Assembly (NCBI GenBank): GCA_964352405.1
Contig: CAYGRY010000006.1
Span: forward strand, 1-64,000
Direction: 5' to 3'
Source: UBA4207 sp964352405
GTDB lineage: Bacteria > Bdellovibrionota > Bacteriovoracia > Bacteriovoracales > Bacteriovoracaceae
DNA length: 64,000 bases
The position numbers were made by a program, and so were the translations under genes. The notes beneath the pieces were generated by a model, which saw only the letters and a list, made by a program, of their open reading frames with translations, made no database searches and was not told the DNA's origin. Each line of letters opens with the position of its first letter. Position 1 is the first letter of the stretch. This document shows positions 7,770 through 16,004 of the stretch, one piece after another.

Positions 7770-9185
7770 TTATTTTTCGACCTTCACATCATTTATCAAT
7801 AATGCAATTTTTTGAAGTGCAGCTAAATACTTACCCGAAAGGGCAAAGGCAAAATTAAAGCGTAAGCAACTTTTAAACTTTTGGGCGGCTGAGAATATTG
7901 GACCAGCGGTTAGAAGAATGCCATTTTCTCTAGTAAGTCTTGCTAAGGCCATAGCATCATAATTATCTGGTAATTGAACCCAAAAGATAAAACCACCTCG
8001 TGGACAAGTCATTGTCGTGCCTGGTGGAAAATGAGTTTGAACGAATTGTTTATAATCTAAAAATCTTTTAGAAAGCTCGCGCCTCATTTTCTTCAAATAT
8101 CGCTCTGGGCTTCCTTTGGTTATAAATTCTGCCATAGCAAGTTGAACTGGCACATTTTGGCACACACTAAGGCGTGATTTAGCTTGTTTAAAGAGTTCAG
8201 CTTGTGTCCTTGAGACTATCCAGCCGACACGAGCACCAGGTGAAAACGACTTTGAAAATGATGATACATAAATAACATGATCAGAGTCTGGGTGGTTTAA
8301 GAGACTCATTTTTCTTTTACCATCAAAGCCTAGTTCACCATTAATATCATCTTGAATCAGTGGGACTTTGGCCTTTCGTGATATTTCAATAAGCCGCTTT
8401 TTTGCCTCATCGGGCATCACACTTCCAAGTGGATTTGAAAAGTTAGGTTGAACTAAAATAGCCGCTATTTTTTCTTTTTTTAGCGCACGCTCAACTTCAC
8501 TAATTGAAATACCATCATTGGCATGTGAGGAAACCGCTAGAGCATTTAGTCCAAGGGATCGCAGTAACTTGAAATACATATAGTAGGTGGGATCTTCGAT
8601 TAAAACTGTATCTCCACGCTGGCATAGACTGGACAGAGCAATATGAATCGCCTCTAGAGCACCAGAAGTGATAACCACATCATTAGCATCCCAACGTCCA
8701 TCTCTTTCTCTATAACGGCGAACAATGGCCTCTCGAAGAAGAATTTCTCCGCGTGGATCACTATACTCATCAAGATGACTGGCATATTTCTTTAATGAGC
8801 GAGTAATAAAACTGGTTGGCAGAAGTTGTGGGTCTGGAACGGCCGCAGAAACATTGACGATGTCCTTATCTGACAATGCATCAAGGGTCCATTGCACCAC
8901 GTCTGTAACTTTAAGTTTTTCAACCTTGACCTGATTAACCTTAATGAATGGTACAGGTGTTTCATTATATGAAGCATTTACAAAATGACCGTGTTTTTCA
9001 CGAGACGTAATATAACCACGCTCTTCAAGTCGCGCATAGGCCTGAAGCACAGTATTTTTAGAAACGCCCAGGTTCTCAGAACAAATACGCACGGAAGGAA
9101 GCTTCTCCCCAGGCAATATTCTTCCCTGAACGATATCGTCTTTAAAATGATCAAAAACTTGGCAATAAAGAGCACCTTTTCGCAT
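7770..9185 (-). CDS. MocR/PdxR-type GntR regulator with aminotransferase domain
   Basis: A DNA-binding regulator that senses a PLP-linked amine or vitamin B6 state. Residues 5-70 are a GntR winged helix (GRILPGEKLPSVRICSENLG and NTVLQAYARLEERGYI). Residues 105-465 are a fold-type I aminotransferase domain with NFSNPLGSVM, LIQDD and the PLP-lysine motif SSFSKSFSPGARVGW (K312). At 471 residues it has full family length. It starts at ATG 9185, overlapping the TAA of the preceding secreted-protein gene by one base, so the two are coupled. Direct repeats at 9564-9602 upstream of the operon are a plausible operator. No pdxS/T or gab genes are nearby, so its target is unknown. Confidence 0.92.
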   Translation of the reverse strand: MRKGALYCQVFDHFKDDIVQGRILPGEKLPSVRICSENLGVSKNTVLQAYARLEERGYITSREKHGHFVNASYNETPVPFIKVNQVKVEKLKVTDVVQWTLDALSDKDIVNVSAAVPDPQLLPTSFITRSLKKYASHLDEYSDPRGEILLREAIVRRYRERDGRWDANDVVITSGALEAIHIALSSLCQRGDTVLIEDPTYYMYFKLLRSLGLNALAVSSHANDGISISEVERALKKEKIAAILVQPNFSNPLGSVMPDEAKKRLIEISRKAKVPLIQDDINGELGFDGKRKMSLLNHPDSDHVIYVSSFSKSFSPGARVGWIVSRTQAELFKQAKSRLSVCQNVPVQLAMAEFITKGSPERYLKKMRRELSKRFLDYKQFVQTHFPPGTTMTCPRGGFIFWVQLPDNYDAMALARLTRENGILLTAGPIFSAAQKFKSCLRFNFAFALSGKYLAALQKIALLINDVKVEK

Positions 9186-9520
9186 TAATAATCCTTAACT
9201 TTTAAAACCTGTACTTTGGATCGATCGGGTAAAACAACAAAAACCTGTTTGGTTGTAGGGACATAGACACCAGCTACTTGCGTTACTGACGCAGGCATCT
9301 TTCCAGTGCTTTGATTCCAGAGTAAATCGGTACTTTTTGAAGGGGAGCGAATTAAACGTCCTACCACATCATAACGCCAGATTCCGAGTTCATTCTTAAC
9401 TAAGACTTCTTGGCGCTCTGGTAAGTAGCGTATGTCTTGAGCATTTTTGGCATGTGGTAACTCCCACGCCATCACTTTAAAACTCATCAATAGCAATCCT
9501 AATAAAACCTTCATGGACAC
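9185..9520 (-). CDS. Small secreted protein of unknown function
   Basis: A 111-residue product with a signal peptide (MSMKVLLGLLLMSFKVMA) and a beta-rich mature part rich in short valine strands. I do not recognise the family. Its stop overlaps the start codon of the MocR-type regulator, so the pair shares a transcript. A purine-rich ribosome site (GGAGGTGTCC) precedes ATG 9520. The pairing of a secreted peptide with a MocR regulator is unusual and gives no functional clue by itself. Confidence 0.7.
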   Translation of the reverse strand: MSMKVLLGLLLMSFKVMAWELPHAKNAQDIRYLPERQEVLVKNELGIWRYDVVGRLIRSPSKSTDLLWNQSTGKMPASVTQVAGVYVPTTKQVFVVLPDRSKVQVLKVKDY

Positions 9521-9563
9521 CTCCAGCTTTAGCCCGTCTTCAGTCTAGACCGATATTAAAACT

Positions 9564-9602
9564 GGGTACAGATACAGATAGTATCAGATTATAAGGGTAC
9601 AG
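9564..9602. promoter_or_regulatory. GGGTACAG direct repeats, candidate MocR operator
   Basis: GGGTACAG occurs at 9564-9571 and again at 9595-9602, spaced 31 bp start to start, about three helical turns. It lies 44-82 bp upstream of the first gene of the MocR operon. MocR-type regulators typically bind two direct repeats about this far apart, so autoregulation is a reasonable inference. Confidence 0.5.
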
Positions 9603-9767
9603 GCAGTGTTCTTAATGGTTATGACACGATTACATCGCTATATTCACCACTTATATCGACATTAAATGGCTAAATAAAAAAACAATATAGGTATTGAAAA
9701 TGTATTATTTTCTTCAAGCTTTATATTTCCTGATAGGCTTTATTAGGTCCCATGATAAAATTCCTTC

Positions 9768-10322
9768 ATGAAAATAGCTTTAACACTTCTATTGTCGCTC
9801 AGCTCTTTCTCTATTTTGGGCAGTGACACAGTCAACGTTGCTCACTGTGGTGCTCGGCCAGGCTTTCTCGAAAATCTTTTTACTAATGCTGAAAGCATTC
9901 GAGTGAAGTGTATCGATGAAGCCTATGAAGCGAATCGTATTAAAGTCCTAGAAGAGGCGAATCAATTATCAGACATGATTAAGGCGATGGAAGTTGAGCT
10001 TAAAGTAGTCGCTTATGAATATAGCTATGCCATGATCAAGTGTACTCCGCGAAATGGTGAGCGTCGTGATGAAGCTAGAATTAAGAAATGTCGTGAAATA
10101 AATGAAGCTAGAAATTCAGCCATTGGCCGTATGAACGACTTAATGGGCTGGAACACACGCGCTGAGGTTAGAAATGAAAACACTACGATAGAAGAGATCA
10201 CTCCACCTTGTCCTTCAAAGTCCGATTTAGATAAGATGAAGCCTGTGCGCTATTTTAATCGAAGTATCTATCAAACTTGGGAGAGATGTGTTCAGCTCAA
10301 TCCAATGAATTATTACAATTAA
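9768..10322 (+). CDS. Secreted cysteine-containing protein of unknown function
   Basis: The 184-residue product starts with a signal peptide (MKIALTLLLSLSSFSILGS). The mature protein has six cysteines and a charged helical middle (about residues 55-100), which suggests a periplasmic or exported disulfide-bonded protein. I do not recognise the family. It stands alone, divergent from the MocR operon across a 247-bp gap. Confidence 0.65.
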   Translation: MKIALTLLLSLSSFSILGSDTVNVAHCGARPGFLENLFTNAESIRVKCIDEAYEANRIKVLEEANQLSDMIKAMEVELKVVAYEYSYAMIKCTPRNGERRDEARIKKCREINEARNSAIGRMNDLMGWNTRAEVRNENTTIEEITPPCPSKSDLDKMKPVRYFNRSIYQTWERCVQLNPMNYYN

Positions 10323-10417
10323 AATTTTTTTTGTGATATTAGTTTTTTTTAATAGGCAGTTAATTTATTCTGTTTGAGTCTTTAGATCACATATAGAATC
10401 CCTGAGTGGGGTTTTAT

Positions 10418-11395
10418 ATGAAAAAAATTGTATTTGTCGTTGTTTCCTTATTATCTTTAGATGTTTTTGCGGATTGTAGCGTTCTTGCAAAACTCGATAA
10501 TATATATAAAGTAGAGTGCTCCAGTTACCTTGGGCAGTCTACGCTCTTTGACAAAAATTCAAATGAATACATTATTCTTAAAAGTAATAATCAAATACTA
10601 ATGGTTGATGGAGGGGAAAGTAGCTTTGATGTTGGATCAACCCTATTTTTAAATCCCCAAGTAAAAGATGAAGTTAAGCCTATTGCTATAGACGTTAGCA
10701 TTAGTGAATCAAAGACTGTATTTGACCCTTTGAATGCTAAAAACTATAGACTCTTTGCAAAGGGTTTTTCATATCAGTACGAAAATACCAGTGCCGATTT
10801 CTCATTTAATAATACGAATGTTGATGTCACTAATAACAGCTTTAAAACTCTGCCACTGGCATTTCAGTTTGAGCTAATCTTTGACAATTATGGTCTTATG
10901 CTAAGTCCTGACTTTGAAAATGAAGCTGGTGAGATTATTTTCTACAAAACTGTCGGTGAAAATTCTGTCGGTTTACATGCCAAAGTATCTTTAGATAATG
11001 AAAACTCTGAGGTCACCTCATCAGGGACTAGGCTTCAAGATGATGATATTTCAAGATCAGATATACAGATTGGACTTTATTTTCGTTTAGAAAACGAAAT
11101 AGGCACTAAGCTTTTCTTTTTAGGAGAGTCTAGAGTTGGCTATGTGAGATCTGTCGAAAAAGCCTTTAATAATTTAAATAACAAGTATCAAGAGTTAATT
11201 ATAGATGCTGGCTTTGCTCAGTTTGAACCAAATCTTTACTATCAAGTTTCAAATAATTTCAAGCTTGGAGTGGGTGCTGGTGTCTATTATGGTAAAGGGA
11301 TGATGCAAATAAGAGATCAGTCCGGAGTTGTGTCAGATGCTGTAACTCTTATGTCTGTTGGACTATATCCAGTAAAATTACTTATGTCCTTCTAG
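10418..11395 (+). CDS. Outer-membrane-like secreted protein of unknown function
   Basis: I start it at ATG 10418 (325 residues) because GTGGGG lies just upstream and the signal peptide MKKIVFVVVSLLSLDVFA follows at once. An in-frame GTG at 10406 would add four residues. The mature protein opens with a small cysteine-bearing region (ADCSVLAK, VECSSYLG). It continues with many amphipathic strands such as DIQIGLYFRLENEIG and LYYQVSNNFKLGVGAGVYYG, and ends in KLLMSF with a terminal Phe. This is the pattern of a C-terminal outer-membrane beta-barrel. No family is recognised. Confidence 0.65.
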   Translation: MKKIVFVVVSLLSLDVFADCSVLAKLDNIYKVECSSYLGQSTLFDKNSNEYIILKSNNQILMVDGGESSFDVGSTLFLNPQVKDEVKPIAIDVSISESKTVFDPLNAKNYRLFAKGFSYQYENTSADFSFNNTNVDVTNNSFKTLPLAFQFELIFDNYGLMLSPDFENEAGEIIFYKTVGENSVGLHAKVSLDNENSEVTSSGTRLQDDDISRSDIQIGLYFRLENEIGTKLFFLGESRVGYVRSVEKAFNNLNNKYQELIIDAGFAQFEPNLYYQVSNNFKLGVGAGVYYGKGMMQIRDQSGVVSDAVTLMSVGLYPVKLLMSF

Positions 11396-11452
11396 TTGAA
11401 TTCTATACTAGGAGTAAAACTAATACTAACGACAGCGCTCAAAAAAACTAGG

Positions 11453-12304
11453 CTAGTTTGAATCAGCAGTGGAGACATTACTTGTAGGTGAGAGTTTAAA
11501 GTTTAAACGCTCAAAGATATTTTCATCTTCAAGAATATGTTTCCACTTAACGCCTGTTGGATATTGAGCTTTAAAACTAGAAAAGAGCGCTTCTAACTTA
11601 GCTTGAACAGGTGGGGTGCGATAAGCTAGTTCAATTGTTTGTGCCAATTTGAGATTATCTGGATTGTTTCTTAAAATGATTTCTGCGTAAGTCTTAAGAA
11701 CAGTATGAGTCGTAAAATCATATTTAAATTTTGGTTTTTTGATACTGTTAGTCATCGTATGACAGTTTTCAATAAGGCATAGATTAAAATCAGCCCTTGA
11801 GTTCTCCAGCATTTTAATTTCTTGGTCTACAGAGTTTACAATTAATGTCTTCATTTTGTATTTTTTTGAAAATCGCTTGGCAAATTCATTTGCTCTAAAG
11901 AAAACTAGAGTTTTTCCTTTTAAATCATCAAAAGTTTTTACCTTGCTAACATTTTCCTTTGATCCATTAAGTGTGGCTATGTACTCAAACAGCCGAATGA
12001 ATATAAAATCTTTTTGTATTTCTGGAGGAATCGCTTCGCGGGAGCTTAGAAGTAATTTACTGCTGTCTTTGTGAACTTCTGTTATTGCGCGAACTGCAGG
12101 ATAGAATTTAAGCTGATAAGGTTGATTGATTTCTTCAGCAATAATTTGAAAGAAATCAACCAGAAAGCCTTTCGGCTTATCTTTATCACCATACATAAAG
12201 GGTTTGTAATCGTAAGTTAAGACTTCAAGTTTTCTTTGCTGTGCGAAAGAAGGATTTATTGAAAATACGAATAACGACACAAAAATATATATGAATGTAT
12301 ACAT
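11453..12304 (-). CDS. Periplasmic solute-binding protein, family 3-like
   Basis: A 283-residue exported protein with a signal peptide (MYTFIYIFVSLFVFSINPSFA) followed by the SBP_bac_3 opening LEVLTYDYKPFMYGD and GFLVDFFQIIAEEIN. Lobe II is marked by TFDDLKGKTLVFFRANEFAKRF, and the hinge by VDQEIKMLENSRADF. It probably binds an amino acid or similar small ligand. No ABC permease or ATPase gene is adjacent, so it may be an orphan binding or sensory protein, as is common for this family in Bdellovibrio relatives. Confidence 0.8.
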   Translation of the reverse strand: MYTFIYIFVSLFVFSINPSFAQQRKLEVLTYDYKPFMYGDKDKPKGFLVDFFQIIAEEINQPYQLKFYPAVRAITEVHKDSSKLLLSSREAIPPEIQKDFIFIRLFEYIATLNGSKENVSKVKTFDDLKGKTLVFFRANEFAKRFSKKYKMKTLIVNSVDQEIKMLENSRADFNLCLIENCHTMTNSIKKPKFKYDFTTHTVLKTYAEIILRNNPDNLKLAQTIELAYRTPPVQAKLEALFSSFKAQYPTGVKWKHILEDENIFERLNFKLSPTSNVSTADSN

Positions 12305-12352
12305 ATTAGAAGAATATACGTTATTTTTTAACTAATCTAGACAAACTTATAA

Positions 12353-12460
12353 TTAATGAGAAGTAGTCAGTCCTTGGAAAATCACAAACCATAGAACAAG
12401 GACAATGACTAAAAGAATAAGCTTGAAGAAGACTCTCTTCTTATTGATTTGATGCTTCAT
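12353..12460 (-). CDS. 35-residue single-pass membrane peptide coupled to the YcaO gene
   Basis: ATG 12460-12458 overlaps the TAA of the OsmC-YcaO gene by one base (TAATG), the arrangement of translational coupling. The peptide has a basic N terminus (MKHQINKKRVFFK), one hydrophobic span (LILLVIVLVLWFVIF) and a short polar tail ending in TAA at 12355-12353. It therefore looks like a genuine N-in membrane micro-protein. It resembles no family I know. The function is unknown; proximity suggests it could anchor, regulate or be a substrate of the YcaO protein. Confidence 0.6.
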   Translation of the reverse strand: MKHQINKKRVFFKLILLVIVLVLWFVIFQGLTTSH

Positions 12461-14655
12461 TATTGGTTTACGCTTTTTTCTAAATATGATTTTCTAGCTT
12501 TTTGTAACTTTAAATAACTTGCAATAAGCTTTTGATGCTTCTCTTGGTTTTCTAGATTCATATTGGTTGGTGTTAAGCCATAAAAATTTACTTCACCAGA
12601 AAGACTCTTTGTTACTATCTCAAACAAGTTCTTACCAAACATCATGATGAGACTATCTCTATAGTCATTTATATCGAGTCTTTCAATTGTGATTTCTAAT
12701 ACAGCGCTTAGTGCCTGAAAGAATAATTTACGATCACTCGAGTTGTCATTGAAGGCCATTAACATGTCTATTTGTTCTTTAGCTGTTTCGAAATCTTTCA
12801 CGGCAAGTGATGTCAGTCCTTTTAGCTCCGCAATATTGAGTTTTCCCCAAACAGAGTTTTCATCAAAAGCGATACCTATAAGTTCTGAAATGAAGGTATA
12901 GTCATCAATCTGACTCTCTTCTAGATTTATTAAAAGCTTTTTAAGTCTTCTTTGATCTAGAGTGTGAATGTTTAGAATATCTTCACGAAATTCTAGTGCT
13001 CTGTTGTGGTTATCCCAGACTAATTCTTCTACTGGATAAATCTCTGAATAATCTGGAACTAGAATGCGACAAGCTTTAGAACCTAGTTCCTCGTAGTCGG
13101 CTATATAAACTTCTTTTTCTAACTCTTTTAATATTCCCATGAGGTAATTAAATTCTTCACTAGTTGTTCCTGTGAAATTCCACTCACAAAATTTATATTC
13201 TGATTTAGCACTAAAAAACTTCCAAGATATTACACCGGTTGAGTCTATAAAGTGATCGACGATATTATTAGGTTCACAGATGGCATTTTGATTAAATGTT
13301 GGTGGTATTAAATCATTAAGACCCTCAAAACTTCGACCTTGTAAAAGCTCTGTTAAACTTCTTTCTAAGGCAACTTCGAAGTTTGGGTGCGCCCCAAAAG
13401 AAGCGAATACTCCACCATTTTTTGGATTCATAAGAGTTACACACATGACAGGGAAGCGCCCCCCAAGTGATGCATCTTTGACGATAATCGGAAAACCTCT
13501 TTGCTCTAAAGATTCTATGCCTTCCATAATTTTAGGGAACTTTTCTAGTACAGACTTGGGAACATCAGGTAATGCAATCTCTTCAATAATAATTTTATTT
13601 TTGACGGCCCTTTCGAATATTTCAGATAATGCCTGAACTCTAGCTTCTGATTGCGTATTGCCAGCACTCATACCGTTACTTACAAACAAGTTGCCAATTA
13701 AGTTGACTGGGATATAAACCGTTTTCTGATCAGACTGGCGAACATAGGGCAGTGAACATATACCTCGCTGTGTATTTCCAGAGTTGGTATCTATTAAATG
13801 ACTCGCTTTAAGTTCTCCTTCAGGGTCATAGACGGATTTCATATAGTCATCCATTAACTCTGTAGGGATGCTGTCTTTTGGTCCCGGCTTAAACCATTTT
13901 TCACTTGGATAGTGAACGAATTCAGCATTCGAAATGTCTTCGCCCAGATAGAAATCATTATAAAAATAGTTATTACTAATTCTTTCTAGGTATTCGCCCA
14001 AAGCAGAGCAAAGTGCAGCATCTTTAGTGGCCCCTTTGCCGTTGGTGTAACACATTGGTGAATCAGCATCTCTAATATGGACTGACCAAACATGGGGGAC
14101 TATATTTCGCCATGAAGCAATTTCTATTTTAATTCCAAGATCTTCAATAAGCTTAGTCATATTAAGAATTGTTTCTTCTAGCGAACAATCCTTACCGATA
14201 ATCATTGTTTTCTGTTCAAGGTTTCCAGCATGCTCATACATTAGACCAGCATCCACTCCAAGAACGTCTTTAGCCTCTATTTTAAATTGAGGTCCAGTTT
14301 GGATGACCTTTTTGACCGTACAGCGATCCATAGCCTTTAAAATGCCTTCTTTGTCTTTTTCACTAATGCTGGCAGGTAGCTCAATTTCAATATTAAAAAT
14401 TTGGTTATACCTATCTTCTGGGTCAATGATGTTATTTTGACTAACTCGAATGTCTTCAGTTGGAATATTTCGGGCAACACAATAAACTTTTACAAAGTAG
14501 GCTGCACAAAGGGCTGAGGAGGCGAGAAAGTAGTCAAATGGGCCAGGCGCAGTGCCATCGCCTTTATAGCGTATAGGTTGGTCCGTAATGACAGTGAAAT
14601 CGTCAAAACTAGCCTCTAAGCGTAAATTATCTAGAAAGCGTACATTTACTTGCAT
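12460..14655 (-). CDS. ycaO: OsmC-domain/YcaO-domain fusion protein
   Basis: The 731-residue protein joins an OsmC/Ohr-like domain (about 1-140; RYKGDGTAPGPFDYFLASS and the second cysteine region DRCTVKK) to a full YcaO domain. The YcaO part closely follows E. coli YcaO: VWSVHIRDADSPMCYTNGKG, SALGEYLERISNNYF, RGICSLPYVRQSDQ, NGMSAGNTQSEARVQALSEI and SFGAHPNFEVALERSLTELLQG. YcaO proteins use ATP to activate amide carbonyls. E. coli YcaO acts with RimO in methylthiolation of ribosomal protein S12. The fusion is a known architecture (TIGR03549). The C-terminal 150 residues are helical. A 35-residue membrane peptide gene overlaps its stop. Confidence 0.93.
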   Translation of the reverse strand: MQVNVRFLDNLRLEASFDDFTVITDQPIRYKGDGTAPGPFDYFLASSALCAAYFVKVYCVARNIPTEDIRVSQNNIIDPEDRYNQIFNIEIELPASISEKDKEGILKAMDRCTVKKVIQTGPQFKIEAKDVLGVDAGLMYEHAGNLEQKTMIIGKDCSLEETILNMTKLIEDLGIKIEIASWRNIVPHVWSVHIRDADSPMCYTNGKGATKDAALCSALGEYLERISNNYFYNDFYLGEDISNAEFVHYPSEKWFKPGPKDSIPTELMDDYMKSVYDPEGELKASHLIDTNSGNTQRGICSLPYVRQSDQKTVYIPVNLIGNLFVSNGMSAGNTQSEARVQALSEIFERAVKNKIIIEEIALPDVPKSVLEKFPKIMEGIESLEQRGFPIIVKDASLGGRFPVMCVTLMNPKNGGVFASFGAHPNFEVALERSLTELLQGRSFEGLNDLIPPTFNQNAICEPNNIVDHFIDSTGVISWKFFSAKSEYKFCEWNFTGTTSEEFNYLMGILKELEKEVYIADYEELGSKACRILVPDYSEIYPVEELVWDNHNRALEFREDILNIHTLDQRRLKKLLINLEESQIDDYTFISELIGIAFDENSVWGKLNIAELKGLTSLAVKDFETAKEQIDMLMAFNDNSSDRKLFFQALSAVLEITIERLDINDYRDSLIMMFGKNLFEIVTKSLSGEVNFYGLTPTNMNLENQEKHQKLIASYLKLQKARKSYLEKSVNQ

Positions 14656-14718
14656 AATAGCTAGTTCGTACCATTTTTAGACGCTATCGAATATTGAGCG
14701 TAAAGGACTAAGTAAGAA

Positions 14719-15309
14719 TTACAATATCCATTGGTCGTAATGATCAATTTTTGAGCAAACAGCATCAATTAAGATCTTTTGAGACTTAATTGTTGAGATA
14801 TGATTTTGAATATCTTGGGGTCTTGCTTGAAGAGAAGGGCAAACAAGGCAAATCTTAAAGCCCATTTTATGGATTTCAGATTCCATCTCTTTGGTTAAAA
14901 TAAATTGACTAAAGCAATCAACCCAAACCCAAGATGCTTTATTTACAAAAAGTCTAAGCTGTTCAATAGGTTCTAGCTCAGACAAGCGAACTGCTAGATG
15001 ATCACTATAATTCGAGCTTAATTTATTGATCATTGGAATAGAGCTGTCTAAAAAGAAGTAATCTGTTATTTGATATTTTTTCACAAGCTCAAGTATTTTA
15101 TATTCAACCTGCTCACATTTAATATTAAAAATCAAAGTTGAATGTTGATAGACCTTTAAAAAAGACTCAAGTTCTTCTCCAAATTGATAAGGATCATGGG
15201 CCAAGATCAATTCATCTTGCCATACACGTATATCAACTTCGACACCTAGCTCTTTTGGCAAAGAATCTAAGAGGTGATGCTGGTTAAGTCGATGTGCAAT
15301 GAACTTCAT
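14719..15309 (-). CDS. GDPD-like phosphodiesterase family protein
   Basis: A 196-residue TIM-barrel-type protein. FIAHRLN gives the first catalytic His region, GVEVDIRVWQDELILAHDP the Glu-x-Asp and second His of glycerophosphodiester phosphodiesterases. It is shorter than typical GDPDs (about 240-300), and the later metal-binding residues are hard to place, so activity is uncertain. It has no signal peptide. It is the last gene of the leftward glycan operon, and its ATG overlaps the glycosyltransferase stop by 4 bp. A phosphodiesterase here suggests the product contains glycerol-phosphate-like units, an inference. Confidence 0.75.
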   Translation of the reverse strand: MKFIAHRLNQHHLLDSLPKELGVEVDIRVWQDELILAHDPYQFGEELESFLKVYQHSTLIFNIKCEQVEYKILELVKKYQITDYFFLDSSIPMINKLSSNYSDHLAVRLSELEPIEQLRLFVNKASWVWVDCFSQFILTKEMESEIHKMGFKICLVCPSLQARPQDIQNHISTIKSQKILIDAVCSKIDHYDQWIL

Positions 15310-16004
15310 AACAGCCTCTTTTTTAAATTAGAACTAAATAGAATTGTTCGTTTAATAAACTTTATTCTGGCTTTTAAACCAGTATTCCAATGTGACTGGC
15401 CCAAAATACGTGGTCCGAAAAAAACAGGGAATCGCAAAATCGTAAGCTTTGATTTTTTAGCTAGGTAATAGGCATACAGATCAAGAGCAAAGTCCTCAGG
15501 TGGGTTCTCCCATTTTTGAAAAAAAGATTGATGAAAAATGGTAGGCTGGGCATTAATATCAAAAAGTCTTGTTTTAAGATATAAAGTTTCAAACAGACTC
15601 ATACCTAAAGTAAAAAAGACGTCGAGTAGGGGACGTCCAAATCGTTTGCCCTTGATGAAAATGCTATTGGCAAAACCATGATCTTGTAACTTTTGACAAG
15701 CAAGTGAGAGATCTCCAAGGTCAGTTTGCAGATCAGCATGGGTCCAGCCAATAAAGTCAGTATTAGCACTTTTAAGCCCACTTAGAATCCCATGACCATA
15801 ACCAATATTCTTTTCGATATGAACAACCATCATATTACTATAGTTCTTAGAAGCTTCGTCTAAGATCTCTCTTGATCGATCAGTCGAGCCGTTATTGACG
15901 AAGATAAACTTGATTGGAGATGTCTTTAGTTGAGAAACTTTTTCCAAGAGTAGTGGAATATTCTTTTCTTCATTAAAACAAGGGATAACAATTGATAATT
16001 TCAA
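15306..16004 (-). CDS. Family 2 glycosyltransferase (DPM/Dpm1-like)
   Basis: Transfers a sugar or polyol from an activated donor in the cytoplasm. The 232 residues contain KLSIVIPCFNEEKNIPLLLE at the N terminus, FVNNGSTDRSREIL, KNIGYGHGILSGLKSA and a WTHADLQTDLGDL motif that supplies the DXD-type metal site. It starts at TTG 16004, directly after the TAA of the nucleotidyltransferase gene. An AGGAG ribosome site lies in the end of that gene, and the family's N-terminal motif begins there. Size and motifs fit undecaprenyl-phosphate or dolichol-type transferases without the C-terminal membrane part. Confidence 0.88.
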   Translation of the reverse strand: MKLSIVIPCFNEEKNIPLLLEKVSQLKTSPIKFIFVNNGSTDRSREILDEASKNYSNMMVVHIEKNIGYGHGILSGLKSANTDFIGWTHADLQTDLGDLSLACQKLQDHGFANSIFIKGKRFGRPLLDVFFTLGMSLFETLYLKTRLFDINAQPTIFHQSFFQKWENPPEDFALDLYAYYLAKKSKLTILRFPVFFGPRILGQSHWNTGLKARIKFIKRTILFSSNLKKRLL

